From Chitinophagales bacterium (GTDB lineage: Bacteria > Bacteroidota > Bacteroidia > Chitinophagales > Saprospiraceae): 64,000 bases of DNA. Each line of letters opens with the position of its first letter. Position 1 is the stretch's first letter. Below the pieces are notes generated by a model. That model saw only the letters and a program-made list of their open reading frames with translations, was not told the origin of the DNA and did no database searches. This document shows positions 53,109 to 61,402 of this stretch, piece by piece. The position numbers and the translations under genes are program-made. The stretch lies in NCBI GenBank assembly GCA_013299105.1, contig JAAFJY010000002.1, positions 186,001 to 250,000 of the forward strand, given 5' to 3'.

Positions 53109-53792
53109 TTAGCTTGCTTTGGTTCGGCTGAACCAGATCAAATAAACCGCAAATCCTAGTTCCCCTAGTGCCATTGGCAAGCTCAAAATCGCCTCAACCT
53201 GACCTTGTATTTTTTCAAACCCAGACCACAACAAGGCCGCTGAATGCACCAAAAAGTAAGAAAAGGCCGCCAACAAAGTCAAGCTGCTGACAAGTTTGGG
53301 GATGGCAGAGAGTTGCCACATCAAACGCCCAAGGATAAACAGGTGAACGGCAAAAACAATCAAACCCGCCGACCAGGTGGCTAAAAATTGCTCAAAAAGC
53401 GTGGAGATTTGTTCAGCGGAACCGTTCGAAATTGGCATCACCGAAATAAGATTCATCAATGAGGCTCCCAACAAAGCGGCATACACCAAACGCAAGTAGG
53501 CCATGAGCAAGGCCCCTGTTTTGTTGTGAAGTTCAAAGAAAAAATACAAGGCCCAGGCCACGACCACATCCAGGATCAAAACCAGAAAAAATGCAAAAAT
53601 GCAGAGGCGCAGCAGTACTGCTCCATTTTTTAGGTTTTCGAGCGTAGCTGCGGCATCATCTGGTACATAGGTTTGCTGAAAAGCATAGCCATAAGCGAAA
53701 CCTGCCAAAACAGCCATTGCGATCAGCGACCAGCCTGCGATGGCTGCCATTTTTTTATTTTGCAGACTTGAGACCAGCCTTGTATTTTCCAT
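53109..53792 (-). CDS. DUF4386-family membrane protein, first of a pair
   Basis: A 227-residue protein with six predicted transmembrane segments, for example AIAGWSLIAMAVLAGFAYGY, LCIFAFFLVLILDVVVAWALYFF and LTLLAAFSYFLVHSAALLW. The NLIS and MWQLSAIPKL elements are typical of DUF4386. Function unknown. It follows a second membrane protein (53828-54496) with 35 bp between, so the pair is probably one transcript. Confidence 0.8.
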   Translation of the reverse strand: MENTRLVSSLQNKKMAAIAGWSLIAMAVLAGFAYGYAFQQTYVPDDAAATLENLKNGAVLLRLCIFAFFLVLILDVVVAWALYFFFELHNKTGALLMAYLRLVYAALLGASLMNLISVMPISNGSAEQISTLFEQFLATWSAGLIVFAVHLFILGRLMWQLSAIPKLVSSLTLLAAFSYFLVHSAALLWSGFEKIQGQVEAILSLPMALGELGFAVYLIWFSRTKAS

Positions 53793-53827
53793 TTTTTATG
53801 ATTGATTTTGTATACTTTTAGGAAACA

Positions 53828-54496
53828 TTAAGCCACATCAGCAATTCCTTTGACCAGCAACCAAATACCCAAAACCAGCTCAAACAAGCCGCCCGGAATC
53901 GAAAACCAGATTCCCAATGGGAAGCCAAAAAATTCAAGTATGGCTCCAAGCAACAAACTAGCATAACCCAGCAAACCCCAGATAGCCAGCCAACTGGGCA
54001 CCAATTTGAAGCGCATCAAACCCCAACAAAAGCCCAGGCTACCCAAACCAAGGCAAATCATTCCCGATTGGTAGGCCCAAAAGTTGATTTTTTGAGCCAG
54101 CAGCAGCCAGTTCTGTTGGAAAAGCAACTGTTCAGCCGCTTCGTTTTTTGCTTGCCCCAACCACGCCAGCGGCGACAACAAAGCAATCGCTCCAATCAGC
54201 AAAAGCAGACCCTCAAAGGCCCGACTGATCAGGTAGGCCAAAGCAAGAACAAGGTGTTTTTCCTTCAAGATGGGGAAAAACAATATACCGATCAGCACTA
54301 CAAAAATAGAATTGGAAAATACCAGCAATCCACCAATGCGGAGCTGCATGGATTGAGCAAGGATGGTTTGGAAGGGAGCATTTTGCCCCTGTACGGCTTG
54401 GACCATGCCATTCCCCAGGCCATAAGCCAAAAAAACAATTAAAAATAAGCCGCCTAACAATCGCTGGCTTGAATATTGAGGCTGCATACTTTGCAC
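53828..54496 (-). CDS. DUF4386-family membrane protein, second of a pair
   Basis: A 222-residue integral membrane protein with six predicted transmembrane segments (LLGGLFLIVFLAYGLGNGMVQ, IGGLLVFSNSIFVVLIGILFF, GLLLLIGAIALLSPLAW) and the conserved GLMRFKLVPSWLAIWGLLGY segment region of DUF4386 proteins. It shares fold and order with the neighbouring 53109-53792 gene but is divergent. Function unknown. A VOC gene starts 88 bp upstream on the map, also on the minus strand. Confidence 0.8.
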   Translation of the reverse strand: MQSMQPQYSSQRLLGGLFLIVFLAYGLGNGMVQAVQGQNAPFQTILAQSMQLRIGGLLVFSNSIFVVLIGILFFPILKEKHLVLALAYLISRAFEGLLLLIGAIALLSPLAWLGQAKNEAAEQLLFQQNWLLLAQKINFWAYQSGMICLGLGSLGFCWGLMRFKLVPSWLAIWGLLGYASLLLGAILEFFGFPLGIWFSIPGGLFELVLGIWLLVKGIADVA

Positions 54497-54583
54497 TTTT
54501 TATAAATTCAATGCAAAAGTAGGCGGCCTCAAAATGGGCTTCATTGACTTTGGTTAAGAAAATCAACAGGCAAAAGCTTGGCT

Positions 54584-54985
54584 TTATTGTACCACACTAG
54601 GATCCATCCAAATCAGTTCCCAAATATGCCCATCCAGGTCGTGAAAAGCCCGCGAGTACATGAAGCCATGATCCTGAGGTTCGCGGTTTTCAATGACTCC
54701 GGCAGCCAGTGCGATGCCGAGCAATTCATCAATTTTTTCCCGGCTCTCCAGGCCAATCCCCAGCAAAACCTCGGTGCTTTGATGGGCGTTGGCAATGGGA
54801 GTTTTGATGAAAGTTTGAAAGAAAGGCTCCACCAACAACATGGCGAAAATATTGGGGCCGACGAGCATACAAGCCGCTTTTTCATCGGTAAACTGGGGAT
54901 TGTAAGTGAATCCCAAGGCAGCAAAAAAGGCTTTACTGCGTTCCAAATCCACGACGGGAAGGTTGACAAAGATGTTGTTGACCAT
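54584..54985 (-). CDS. VOC-family protein (glyoxalase-like)
   Basis: A 133-residue protein of the glyoxalase/bleomycin-resistance fold, containing FVNLPVVDLERSKAFFAALGF at the N-terminal module and DPQDHG-like EPQDHGFMYSRAFHDLDGHIWELIWMDP at the C-terminal module, broken here into two blocks (EPQDHGFMYSRAF and DLDGHIWELIWMDP). The start at ATG 54985 fits the module start; the frame opens back to 55045. It follows asnB by 40 bp. Activity unknown. Confidence 0.82.
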   Translation of the reverse strand: MVNNIFVNLPVVDLERSKAFFAALGFTYNPQFTDEKAACMLVGPNIFAMLLVEPFFQTFIKTPIANAHQSTEVLLGIGLESREKIDELLGIALAAGVIENREPQDHGFMYSRAFHDLDGHIWELIWMDPSVVQ

Positions 54986-55025
54986 GTTTGAATGGTTTTT
55001 AGGTTCAAGATGAATGAGGGGCGAT

Positions 55026-56900
55026 TCAATAAATGTTATTCTCACTCAGCCATTCTTCAAGTACCACCAAAGCCCAGAATCGGGACCAATGCCAACTGGG
55101 GTGCTCTTCTAAAAACTGTTGCCAGGCGGTTTTGATTTCCTGGCCGACAAAATATTCTCGCTTGCCCAAACTGTGTAATCTCTCTTCGCAAAAGGCCCTC
55201 ATCTCCTTGCGCATCCAGGGTGCAAAAGGAAGAGTGAAACCCATTTTCGAGCGGTTTACGATTTCGGGGGGTAGCAAATCACCCATTGCAGCTACTAGGA
55301 GTGGCTTTGGGGTTTTGAAATTGGGCATTTTTATGGTATCTGGTGCTTGCAAAACCAGTTCGATCAATTCATGGTCTAAAAACGGAGTACGCACTTCCAA
55401 TGCATTGGCCATGCTCATTTGGTCAGTGTCGCGCAGCAGGGTGTTTTCCATGTAGGTACGCATTTCGGCAATCGAAACCTTACTGAGCAGGGGTAAGTCG
55501 CCAAAATTACTTTTGATTTGAGCTGACCAGGCCCGGGCTGGACTGGCATAGGCATTAAGCCCTGGTGCCATTTTGTGCACCTGCTCTGTTGAAAAGGCCT
55601 GACGTGAAAGGTAATACAAATCCAGGGGGTCCAAGTACTCTTGTTGGAGGGCTTCGCCGATTTTTCGACTTTGGATCGAATCTTTGCTCCACAACACTGC
55701 ACGGGCCATCATTTTGCGCAAAGGGTGGGGCAATTGGGTCAGCCAAGCCATGTTTTGCAGGCGCAAGCTACGCTGGAAAATTGGATAGCCCCCGAACAAC
55801 TCATCACCCCCCAAGCCCGATAAAGCCATCGTGATACCCGCTTGGCGCGTTGCTTTAGACACTACATACGTGTTAGGGCCATCGCCCGATACGTGGTCCA
55901 TTGCTTTGAGGGCCAGCGGGAGCTCTTTTAAAAAGTCAGCGGGGCTGAGCCTAATTTCATGGTGCTCAGTATGGTATTTTTTGGCGATCAATTGGGCAAA
56001 ATGTGCTTCATTGAAGGCTTTTTCATCAAAACTGATGCAAAAGGTTTTGACCGGGCTTTGTGCTGCTTTGCTCATCAAAGCGACTATTGCGCTGGAATCG
56101 ATACCGCCCGATAAGAACGCTCCAAAAGGTACATCAGAAACCAAGCGCTTGTTGACTGCTTGTTCGAGTTTTTCTCGCACCCGCTCGGCCCAATCAGCTG
56201 CGGACCAATTTTGATGCTGGATTTGAGTTGGGAAATCCCAGAATTTTTTCTCCTGTACTTCTCCGTTTGGTTTTGCCAACAAATAATGACCTGCTTGCAA
56301 CATTTGCACCCTTTCAATGGCGGTGTTAGGCGCATGGACGGTTTGGTAAAAAAGATAATCTGATAAAGCCGAAGCAGACAATTTGCGCGGCACCAATCCC
56401 GATGCCAATACCGACCGAATTTCGGAAGCGAAAACCAAATTGCTTTCATTGTAGTACCAGTACAAGGGTTTTTTGCCTAGGCGATCCCTGGCGATAAGGA
56501 GAGTTTGTGCCTGTCGATCCCAAATGGCAAAAACGAACATGCCTGCCAACTTGGGTAAGCAGGCGACACCCCACTTTTTGTAAGCGGCCAAAATGACCTC
56601 TGAATCGGATGCTGAACGGAATGGATAATCCCCTAGTTCTGCTTTTAGCTCGCGGTAGTTGTAAATTTCTCCATTAAAAACCAGTACAAATCGCTCATCG
56701 TGTGAATGCATGGGCTGATGCCCCCCAGGCGAAAGGTCAATGATCGCCAAACGGCGATGCCCCAATTCGATCGGACCTTCTGACCACACCCCATGATCGT
56801 CGGGGCCACGATGCGCCAATGCGGAGTTCATCGCTTCAACTACATCGCGTTGTGAATGAAAATGGTTTGAAAAACTTAGAAGTCCGGTTACTCCGCACAT
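55026..56900 (-). CDS. asnB: Asparagine synthetase (glutamine-hydrolysing)
   Basis: A 624-residue two-domain enzyme making asparagine from aspartate, glutamine and ATP. The glutaminase nucleophile is Cys2 (MCGVTGLL). The glutamine amidotransferase class II domain has AHRGPDDHGVW and LVFNGEIYNYRELK. The ATP-pyrophosphatase domain has LSGGIDSSAIVALM, LGGDELFGGYP and DHELIELVLQAP. Family relatives can act in cell-surface or peptide biosynthesis, but no such genes are nearby. Confidence 0.92.
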   Translation of the reverse strand: MCGVTGLLSFSNHFHSQRDVVEAMNSALAHRGPDDHGVWSEGPIELGHRRLAIIDLSPGGHQPMHSHDERFVLVFNGEIYNYRELKAELGDYPFRSASDSEVILAAYKKWGVACLPKLAGMFVFAIWDRQAQTLLIARDRLGKKPLYWYYNESNLVFASEIRSVLASGLVPRKLSASALSDYLFYQTVHAPNTAIERVQMLQAGHYLLAKPNGEVQEKKFWDFPTQIQHQNWSAADWAERVREKLEQAVNKRLVSDVPFGAFLSGGIDSSAIVALMSKAAQSPVKTFCISFDEKAFNEAHFAQLIAKKYHTEHHEIRLSPADFLKELPLALKAMDHVSGDGPNTYVVSKATRQAGITMALSGLGGDELFGGYPIFQRSLRLQNMAWLTQLPHPLRKMMARAVLWSKDSIQSRKIGEALQQEYLDPLDLYYLSRQAFSTEQVHKMAPGLNAYASPARAWSAQIKSNFGDLPLLSKVSIAEMRTYMENTLLRDTDQMSMANALEVRTPFLDHELIELVLQAPDTIKMPNFKTPKPLLVAAMGDLLPPEIVNRSKMGFTLPFAPWMRKEMRAFCEERLHSLGKREYFVGQEIKTAWQQFLEEHPSWHWSRFWALVVLEEWLSENNIY

Positions 56901-57021
56901 GCGAAATGGGGTGTAAATTTATCGCACGAATGTAGCTCCTAATCCTGAGATAACGCCTTTACTTATGAATTAATCACCACATTAGTGCCAGATATTTTTT
57001 TTGCGAAATTGTGCATTGAAA

Positions 57022-57144
57022 GTGCAAAAAGATAAAGTAAACGGATTTGGGTTTAGTGAAAAAAGATAAACAACTGGATGAAAGGAAGTTGTGTTCTCTT
57101 TTCGCTAAACCTCACAAGCAAATGTGTTTACTTTATTTTAGCTC
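57022..57144 (+). repeat. Imperfect-palindrome repeat, family 1, copy 5
   Basis: A 123-bp copy with left end GTGC (GAGC in the others) and right end TTTTAGCTC. The arms ATAAAGTAAACGGATTTGGG and the right half pair over most of their length, with the apex around CAACTGGATGAAAGGAAGTTG. It lies in the 310-bp gap between asnB (divergent) and the TMEM175-like gene; the rest of that gap (56901-57021) is AT-rich and shows no feature I can support. Confidence 0.85.
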
Positions 57145-57210
57145 AAATACATTGCTATTAAGACGCTAATTTTGTGCAAAAAGGACAAGGTAAACAACGA
57201 AAAAAAAACG

Positions 57211-57840
57211 ATGCCAAGCACTTACAATGAAATAGCAGGCAAACGCCTGAGTCGAATGGAAGCCCTGAGCGATGGCGTTTTTGCCATTGCGATGACCATT
57301 TTAGTATTTGATCTTAAAGACCCAGTCAGCAATGTTCAGTTGAGTGATGGAGCGCTGTTGCAATCTTTACAACAACTGGGACCTGTGCTGCTGACTTATT
57401 TGCTGAGTTTCATGACCCTCGGCATCTTTTGGACGGGGCAATCGACCCAATTCGACTACCTTTTCCAATACACCCGACGCTTGACCTGGATCAGTTTATT
57501 TTTTCTACTTTTTGTGTCGCTGATTCCTTTTACTACCGCCATATTGAGCCATCATATTCACAATCGGATCTCTATCCTTTTGTATTGGTTACACCTTGCC
57601 GTGCTAGGAGTGCTCATTTTGTTACATTGGTCGGTCGCAAAAAAATCGGCTTGTGTACAGGCCCGCGAGGAAGAACTCCGAGCCGTAAACCGCGCCATCA
57701 ACAAGCGGGTATTTACGGCTCAAGCCCTGTATGCCTTGGGTGCAAGCTTGTGCTTTATCGACACTTATCTGAGCATTGTATTCATCATCGCGGTACAGCT
57801 CAATTATGCCCTGGGACTTTTCCCAAGGCTATTGCACTGA
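57211..57840 (+). CDS. TMEM175/DUF1211-family membrane protein (potassium channel-like)
   Basis: A 209-residue integral membrane protein. The first transmembrane segment carries the TMEM175 signature RMEALSDGVFAIAMTILVFD (the R..FSDGVFAIA type), known from the lysosomal and bacterial potassium channels of this family. Further segments include VLLTYLLSFMTLGIFWTG and LTWISLFFLLFVSLIPFTTA. The start at ATG 57211 was chosen over the upstream TTG at 57172. Bacterial members work as tetramers; ion selectivity is not proven here. Confidence 0.88.
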   Translation: MPSTYNEIAGKRLSRMEALSDGVFAIAMTILVFDLKDPVSNVQLSDGALLQSLQQLGPVLLTYLLSFMTLGIFWTGQSTQFDYLFQYTRRLTWISLFFLLFVSLIPFTTAILSHHIHNRISILLYWLHLAVLGVLILLHWSVAKKSACVQAREEELRAVNRAINKRVFTAQALYALGASLCFIDTYLSIVFIIAVQLNYALGLFPRLLH

Positions 57841-57852
57841 GAATGTAGTAGG

Positions 57853-58317
57853 TCAAAAACAATCCACCACCGATTTCAACAGTACAAACATGGGTTCGCG
57901 ACCTTCCTTGGTCATGGGCGATTCTTCGTCTTCCAGCATCGCGTCTTCCAGGAAAGCCAGTAAATCTTCCTGATCGGTATTTTCAAAAAACACGTCAATC
58001 CGCTCTTTAAATTTGGTGGAGCTTTGGGCTTCGAGTTGCTCCCAGTTGCGCTCCTCTGCATCAGCCAAGGCTTGGGGATCAATCGGGGCGACAGGAGCTG
58101 CTTCTTTTTTGCGAATGGCAGCCCACATGATCATGAGGAGGTTGAGCATGTATTCCCTTTCTGTTTCGGTGAAAGCATTTTGCTCTTCATCAAGCAGATA
58201 AGCCAAAACCCCGGGCTGCTGCTCCTCTATGGTTTGCCAAAGCTCATCATCGTGCTCTTCGGAATCAAGTACTAGGTCAACGGCCCAGTCGATGGTTTTT
58301 TCGTCAATAAAAATCAT
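57853..58317 (-). CDS. Small acidic hypothetical protein
   Basis: A 154-residue acidic protein with no recognised family. It is rich in glutamate and helices (EEHDDELWQTIEEQQPG, ERNWEQLEAQSSTKFKERID). No signal peptide or transmembrane segment. The start is set at ATG 58317; an in-frame GTG at 58323 would overlap the stop of the OmpA-family gene by one base. Its close spacing suggests co-transcription with that gene. Confidence 0.6.
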   Translation of the reverse strand: MIFIDEKTIDWAVDLVLDSEEHDDELWQTIEEQQPGVLAYLLDEEQNAFTETEREYMLNLLMIMWAAIRKKEAAPVAPIDPQALADAEERNWEQLEAQSSTKFKERIDVFFENTDQEDLLAFLEDAMLEDEESPMTKEGREPMFVLLKSVVDCF

Positions 58318-58322
58318 AGTCA

Positions 58323-60767
58323 CTACTCATTTTTAAAAAAAGAAATCTCCACCCTTTGGTTTTCAAGGCGGCCTTCAGGGTCATCATTTTCGGTCAGGGG
58401 CTCTTGTTTTCCCATGCCTTTGAAGCGAATTTGTTGTGCAGGCATACCTGCTTCCATCAACCATTTCGCCAAAGCTTCAGCCCTACGTGCAGTGAGTTCT
58501 TCCGCAAAACTATGGGTACAAAGGCTGTTGGTATGGCAACGAATTTCGAGCCCAAGTTGCTGGTTTTTTTGCCAAAAAGAGAACAAACGTGCCATTTCTG
58601 GTAAAATATTAGGGCTCAACACCGCTGCGTTGGGCGGAAAAACGAGGTTTTGTAAAATCAGAGAGCCCTTGTTTTGGGGCGAGAACAACTGGATGTTTTG
58701 GATCAATTCCGCATTTGCGCTTACCAACAAAGTATCATCAGGCAGTTCTGGAAAAAGCAAGGTTTCAGCCTGAGGGTTACCCAAAACCTGTTTTTCTAAA
58801 ATGAGTTGTTCTTTGATTTTAGTTTCAATCTTTTTGCGCAAGTTTTGGACCTGTAGCTGGCGGGTCAGTAGATTGAGGCTGGATTGCAGGTATTGCCGGG
58901 CTTCTGTTTTGAATGCACTTTGCAACTCTTTGGTAAAACGGGGTTGCAACAAGTCATTGAGTTTTTGGTAAAATGGGAATTGCCAATCAAAGGGCTTGAA
59001 CAATTGCCCCATTTGCAGGCCTTCGATCAAGTTTCTTTTCAGGTAACCTTGGTTGAGGCTGTCTCGAATGCTTTTGATATTAAAACTTCCTAAAAGTTCT
59101 TTGTCAACAGGCGACCAGCGTTTTTCCAAGCGTTTGAGCTCTTCTTCCTGGCTCTCCTTCAAAAAATCGCTCATCACTTGGGGGAAATAGCTGCTCAACA
59201 ACTGACGAGAGGCATAACTAAAAAAATCATCAAATTCTACTGGGACCAGGCTGACCTGGCTAGAAAAATTACCTGTTTGATTGGTGTTGGGGCCAGCTTC
59301 GTGGTGGGCAGCCAGCATTTCTTGTCTTTGTGCATCCTGGTATGCTTTCCGCAAGTTTTGCAAGTCCATGTCCAGTGTAGAACCTGGTGCTATGCTCAAT
59401 AAACTATCGCGATTTTTGGCGGCAATGCGTAATTGGGCTTTATCTTTGGCCAATTCCAAATCGTTGCTAATGCTGCGCAGGCGATTGGCTTGCAACTTGT
59501 AAGCTTCAATTTGCTTTTCAGCCTGTTGGTAAGCAGAGTTTTTGTCCAACAGATCTAGGCGTCCTTCATTTTCCTGGTCGAGCCCTTCTGGTATTCCACC
59601 AGGGCGCATCAATAAGTAACTGAGGCTGAAATATTGGGGATGTATTGCCTGCAGCATGATTGGGGTATTGCGTGGCAACAGCAACTGAAACTGTCCTTGT
59701 GGATTCGTACCAATGGTTTGAGCCGATTCTTGAGGCTTGGGGTCGCGGTAAGGGTACCATTGGATTTGCGCACTGATGGATTCACCTTGCTTGGGGCTCA
59801 AAATTTTGCCTTTTACCAACAGCACCTGGCGAGGGCGGTGCTTTGACTCAGGCAAGCCCCACCAAAGGCGATTTTGTTTTTCACCTTTTTTTTGCTGCCA
59901 ACAAGCCACATCTCCCAAGGCAGAAATGTTGAAATGTACCTCATCCGCTGGCGTATTCAGAATGGCACCCAGGTTTTCAGGTGTACTCCAAGTGTTCCAA
60001 TTTTTGTCATTCCGTCGACTGAGGTAAATATCCTGTCCGCCTTCCCCGCCAGGTCGATTCGAGGAAAAATACAAGCTTTCACCATCCGCAGCCAAAAAAG
60101 CGGAGCTTTCATCATAGGCACTGTTGATAGGAGCTTCGAAGGGGGCGATTGGCCCCCAGCTTAATTCAGATTGCCTTTGGGCATGGTACAATTGCACGCC
60201 CTCTGTAAGGTGCCTGGAATGACTGAGCGCAAGCAATAAAACCGTACCATCTTGACTGACCGTCGCAAAGTGACACACAAATAGGCTATCCCAATTGGGC
60301 ACATACATGGCTTGTACCTCGCTCCAGAAACGGCCCTTCAACCTGGAGATTCCAATGGGCGCTGCTTTTGTTCGAAAATCCAGGCGGGTATAAATGGTGC
60401 TTTTGTCCAGGCTAATAGCAATGGCTTCGTCGTTGTTTCGGGTATTGAGGGGTAAGCCCATGTTGAAGGCATGGCTCCATTGTTCGTCTCCCAGGTATTG
60501 GCATTGCCAAATGTCCGCAGCGTTTTTTACCCCAAAATTGGCTTTGTGCAGATTTCGACTGAGCAGCAATGCACTGCCATCGGGGGCCAACACGGGTGCA
60601 GCATCCAGACTGTCGCAGGTAGAAATCAATTGTGAAAAAGCTACTTTTTGCGCACTTACACTAATTGAGAGGATCAGCCAAATCAGCAAGCAAAAGCAGT
60701 ACCCAGCCCCTTTTTTGAACGGAACTGCTGGTGAAAAAAAGTTGCGATGCAAAACAGCTGAAGGCAT
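58323..60767 (-). CDS. Large OmpA-family protein with PD40 repeats
   Basis: An 814-residue exported protein (signal segment about residues 20-40, ending VSAQ). The N-terminal half (about 50-310) has PD40/TolB-like propeller repeats (APDGSALLLSRN, AADGESLYFSSNRPGGEGGQ). A central part (400-690) is helical and coiled-coil-rich. The C-terminal OmpA peptidoglycan-binding domain (about 705-814) has GMGKQEPLTENDDPEGRLEN and QRVEISFF. It probably ties an outer-membrane or periplasmic complex to peptidoglycan. Such proteins are common in Bacteroidota, some in the type IX secretion and gliding machinery. Confidence 0.85.
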   Translation of the reverse strand: MPSAVLHRNFFSPAVPFKKGAGYCFCLLIWLILSISVSAQKVAFSQLISTCDSLDAAPVLAPDGSALLLSRNLHKANFGVKNAADIWQCQYLGDEQWSHAFNMGLPLNTRNNDEAIAISLDKSTIYTRLDFRTKAAPIGISRLKGRFWSEVQAMYVPNWDSLFVCHFATVSQDGTVLLLALSHSRHLTEGVQLYHAQRQSELSWGPIAPFEAPINSAYDESSAFLAADGESLYFSSNRPGGEGGQDIYLSRRNDKNWNTWSTPENLGAILNTPADEVHFNISALGDVACWQQKKGEKQNRLWWGLPESKHRPRQVLLVKGKILSPKQGESISAQIQWYPYRDPKPQESAQTIGTNPQGQFQLLLPRNTPIMLQAIHPQYFSLSYLLMRPGGIPEGLDQENEGRLDLLDKNSAYQQAEKQIEAYKLQANRLRSISNDLELAKDKAQLRIAAKNRDSLLSIAPGSTLDMDLQNLRKAYQDAQRQEMLAAHHEAGPNTNQTGNFSSQVSLVPVEFDDFFSYASRQLLSSYFPQVMSDFLKESQEEELKRLEKRWSPVDKELLGSFNIKSIRDSLNQGYLKRNLIEGLQMGQLFKPFDWQFPFYQKLNDLLQPRFTKELQSAFKTEARQYLQSSLNLLTRQLQVQNLRKKIETKIKEQLILEKQVLGNPQAETLLFPELPDDTLLVSANAELIQNIQLFSPQNKGSLILQNLVFPPNAAVLSPNILPEMARLFSFWQKNQQLGLEIRCHTNSLCTHSFAEELTARRAEALAKWLMEAGMPAQQIRFKGMGKQEPLTENDDPEGRLENQRVEISFFKNE

Positions 60768-61402
60768 GTAAAAGTAACTTGGTGTCGAATCGGGTCACAA
60801 AGTTACGGTTTTGCGATTGGGAATACAATTCTTCAAATTTTGTTTTTCAGGAACCATGACCATTTTATCCCCTTATGGCCGCAGATAAAATAAAGTAAAT
60901 AAGTTGAGAAAAGCCTCTAGTGCATTGAGAACGAAATAATAAACCATTATCGCTAGTCCCACGTCTCCTGACGGGGACTGTCCTGATGCGCGTCTCCTGA
61001 CGCATTGGCGAGCTAGAATCGTGCATTAGCGCACTATAAATGGGCGCTTATTTCGTTCCTGGACTACTAGCCGCTTTTACTTAAAGCGTTACACGGTGCG
61101 GCATCGAGTTGGGAACACGGATGCACCGGATGAAAGTTGATGACCGCGAAGCGGGCCTATTCTGAAATTTCTTTCAAATTCTGTCTTGGTCAACGTCACG
61201 CAAGTAATTCTACAATTCTGTAATTCTGAAAATTCTGGTTTAGACAAAAAATGTGGTTCAGATAAAAATGCCTCGCTTGATTATGGGGGCCGCGTTATCC
61301 GAAGTTTTCAGTTAGCACTGTTTTAGACCAAAAAATCCAAGAAAAGCTTACTTTTGGTGTGTTGATAAGTATTTGGTTCTTCTTCGCAGCAACCCATCCA
61401 TT
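60768..61402. other. 635-bp spacer between divergent genes
   Basis: No gene can be supported here. From left, AT-rich DNA includes AGATAAAATAAAGTAAA at 60886-60902, similar to the end of family 1 and possibly a solo remnant. Then comes a folded inverted repeat (60913-61074), a CCGC-GAA-GCGG hairpin near 61142-61152, and a stretch of near-repeats ATTCTACAATTCTGTAATTC near 61207-61226. The rest has no feature I recognise. Promoters for both divergent genes are expected here but no box stands out. Confidence 0.6.
60913..61074. repeat. Long imperfect inverted repeat with nested hairpins
   Basis: The outer arms share GAACGAAATAA near the left end (60928-60938) and its reverse complement TTATTTCGTTC (61048-61058), extended by looser matches such as CTAGT at the outer edges. 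Between them are two nested hairpins with the same TCCT loop: CGTC-TCCT-GACG near 60962-60973 and GCGTC-TCCT-GACGC near 60980-60993. This is a folded element of about 160 bp without coding capacity. Confidence 0.6.

Noticed and set aside
54213-54566. 117-residue minus-strand ORF overlapping a DUF4386 gene
   Set aside because: It is an alternative frame of a membrane protein with clear transmembrane segments.
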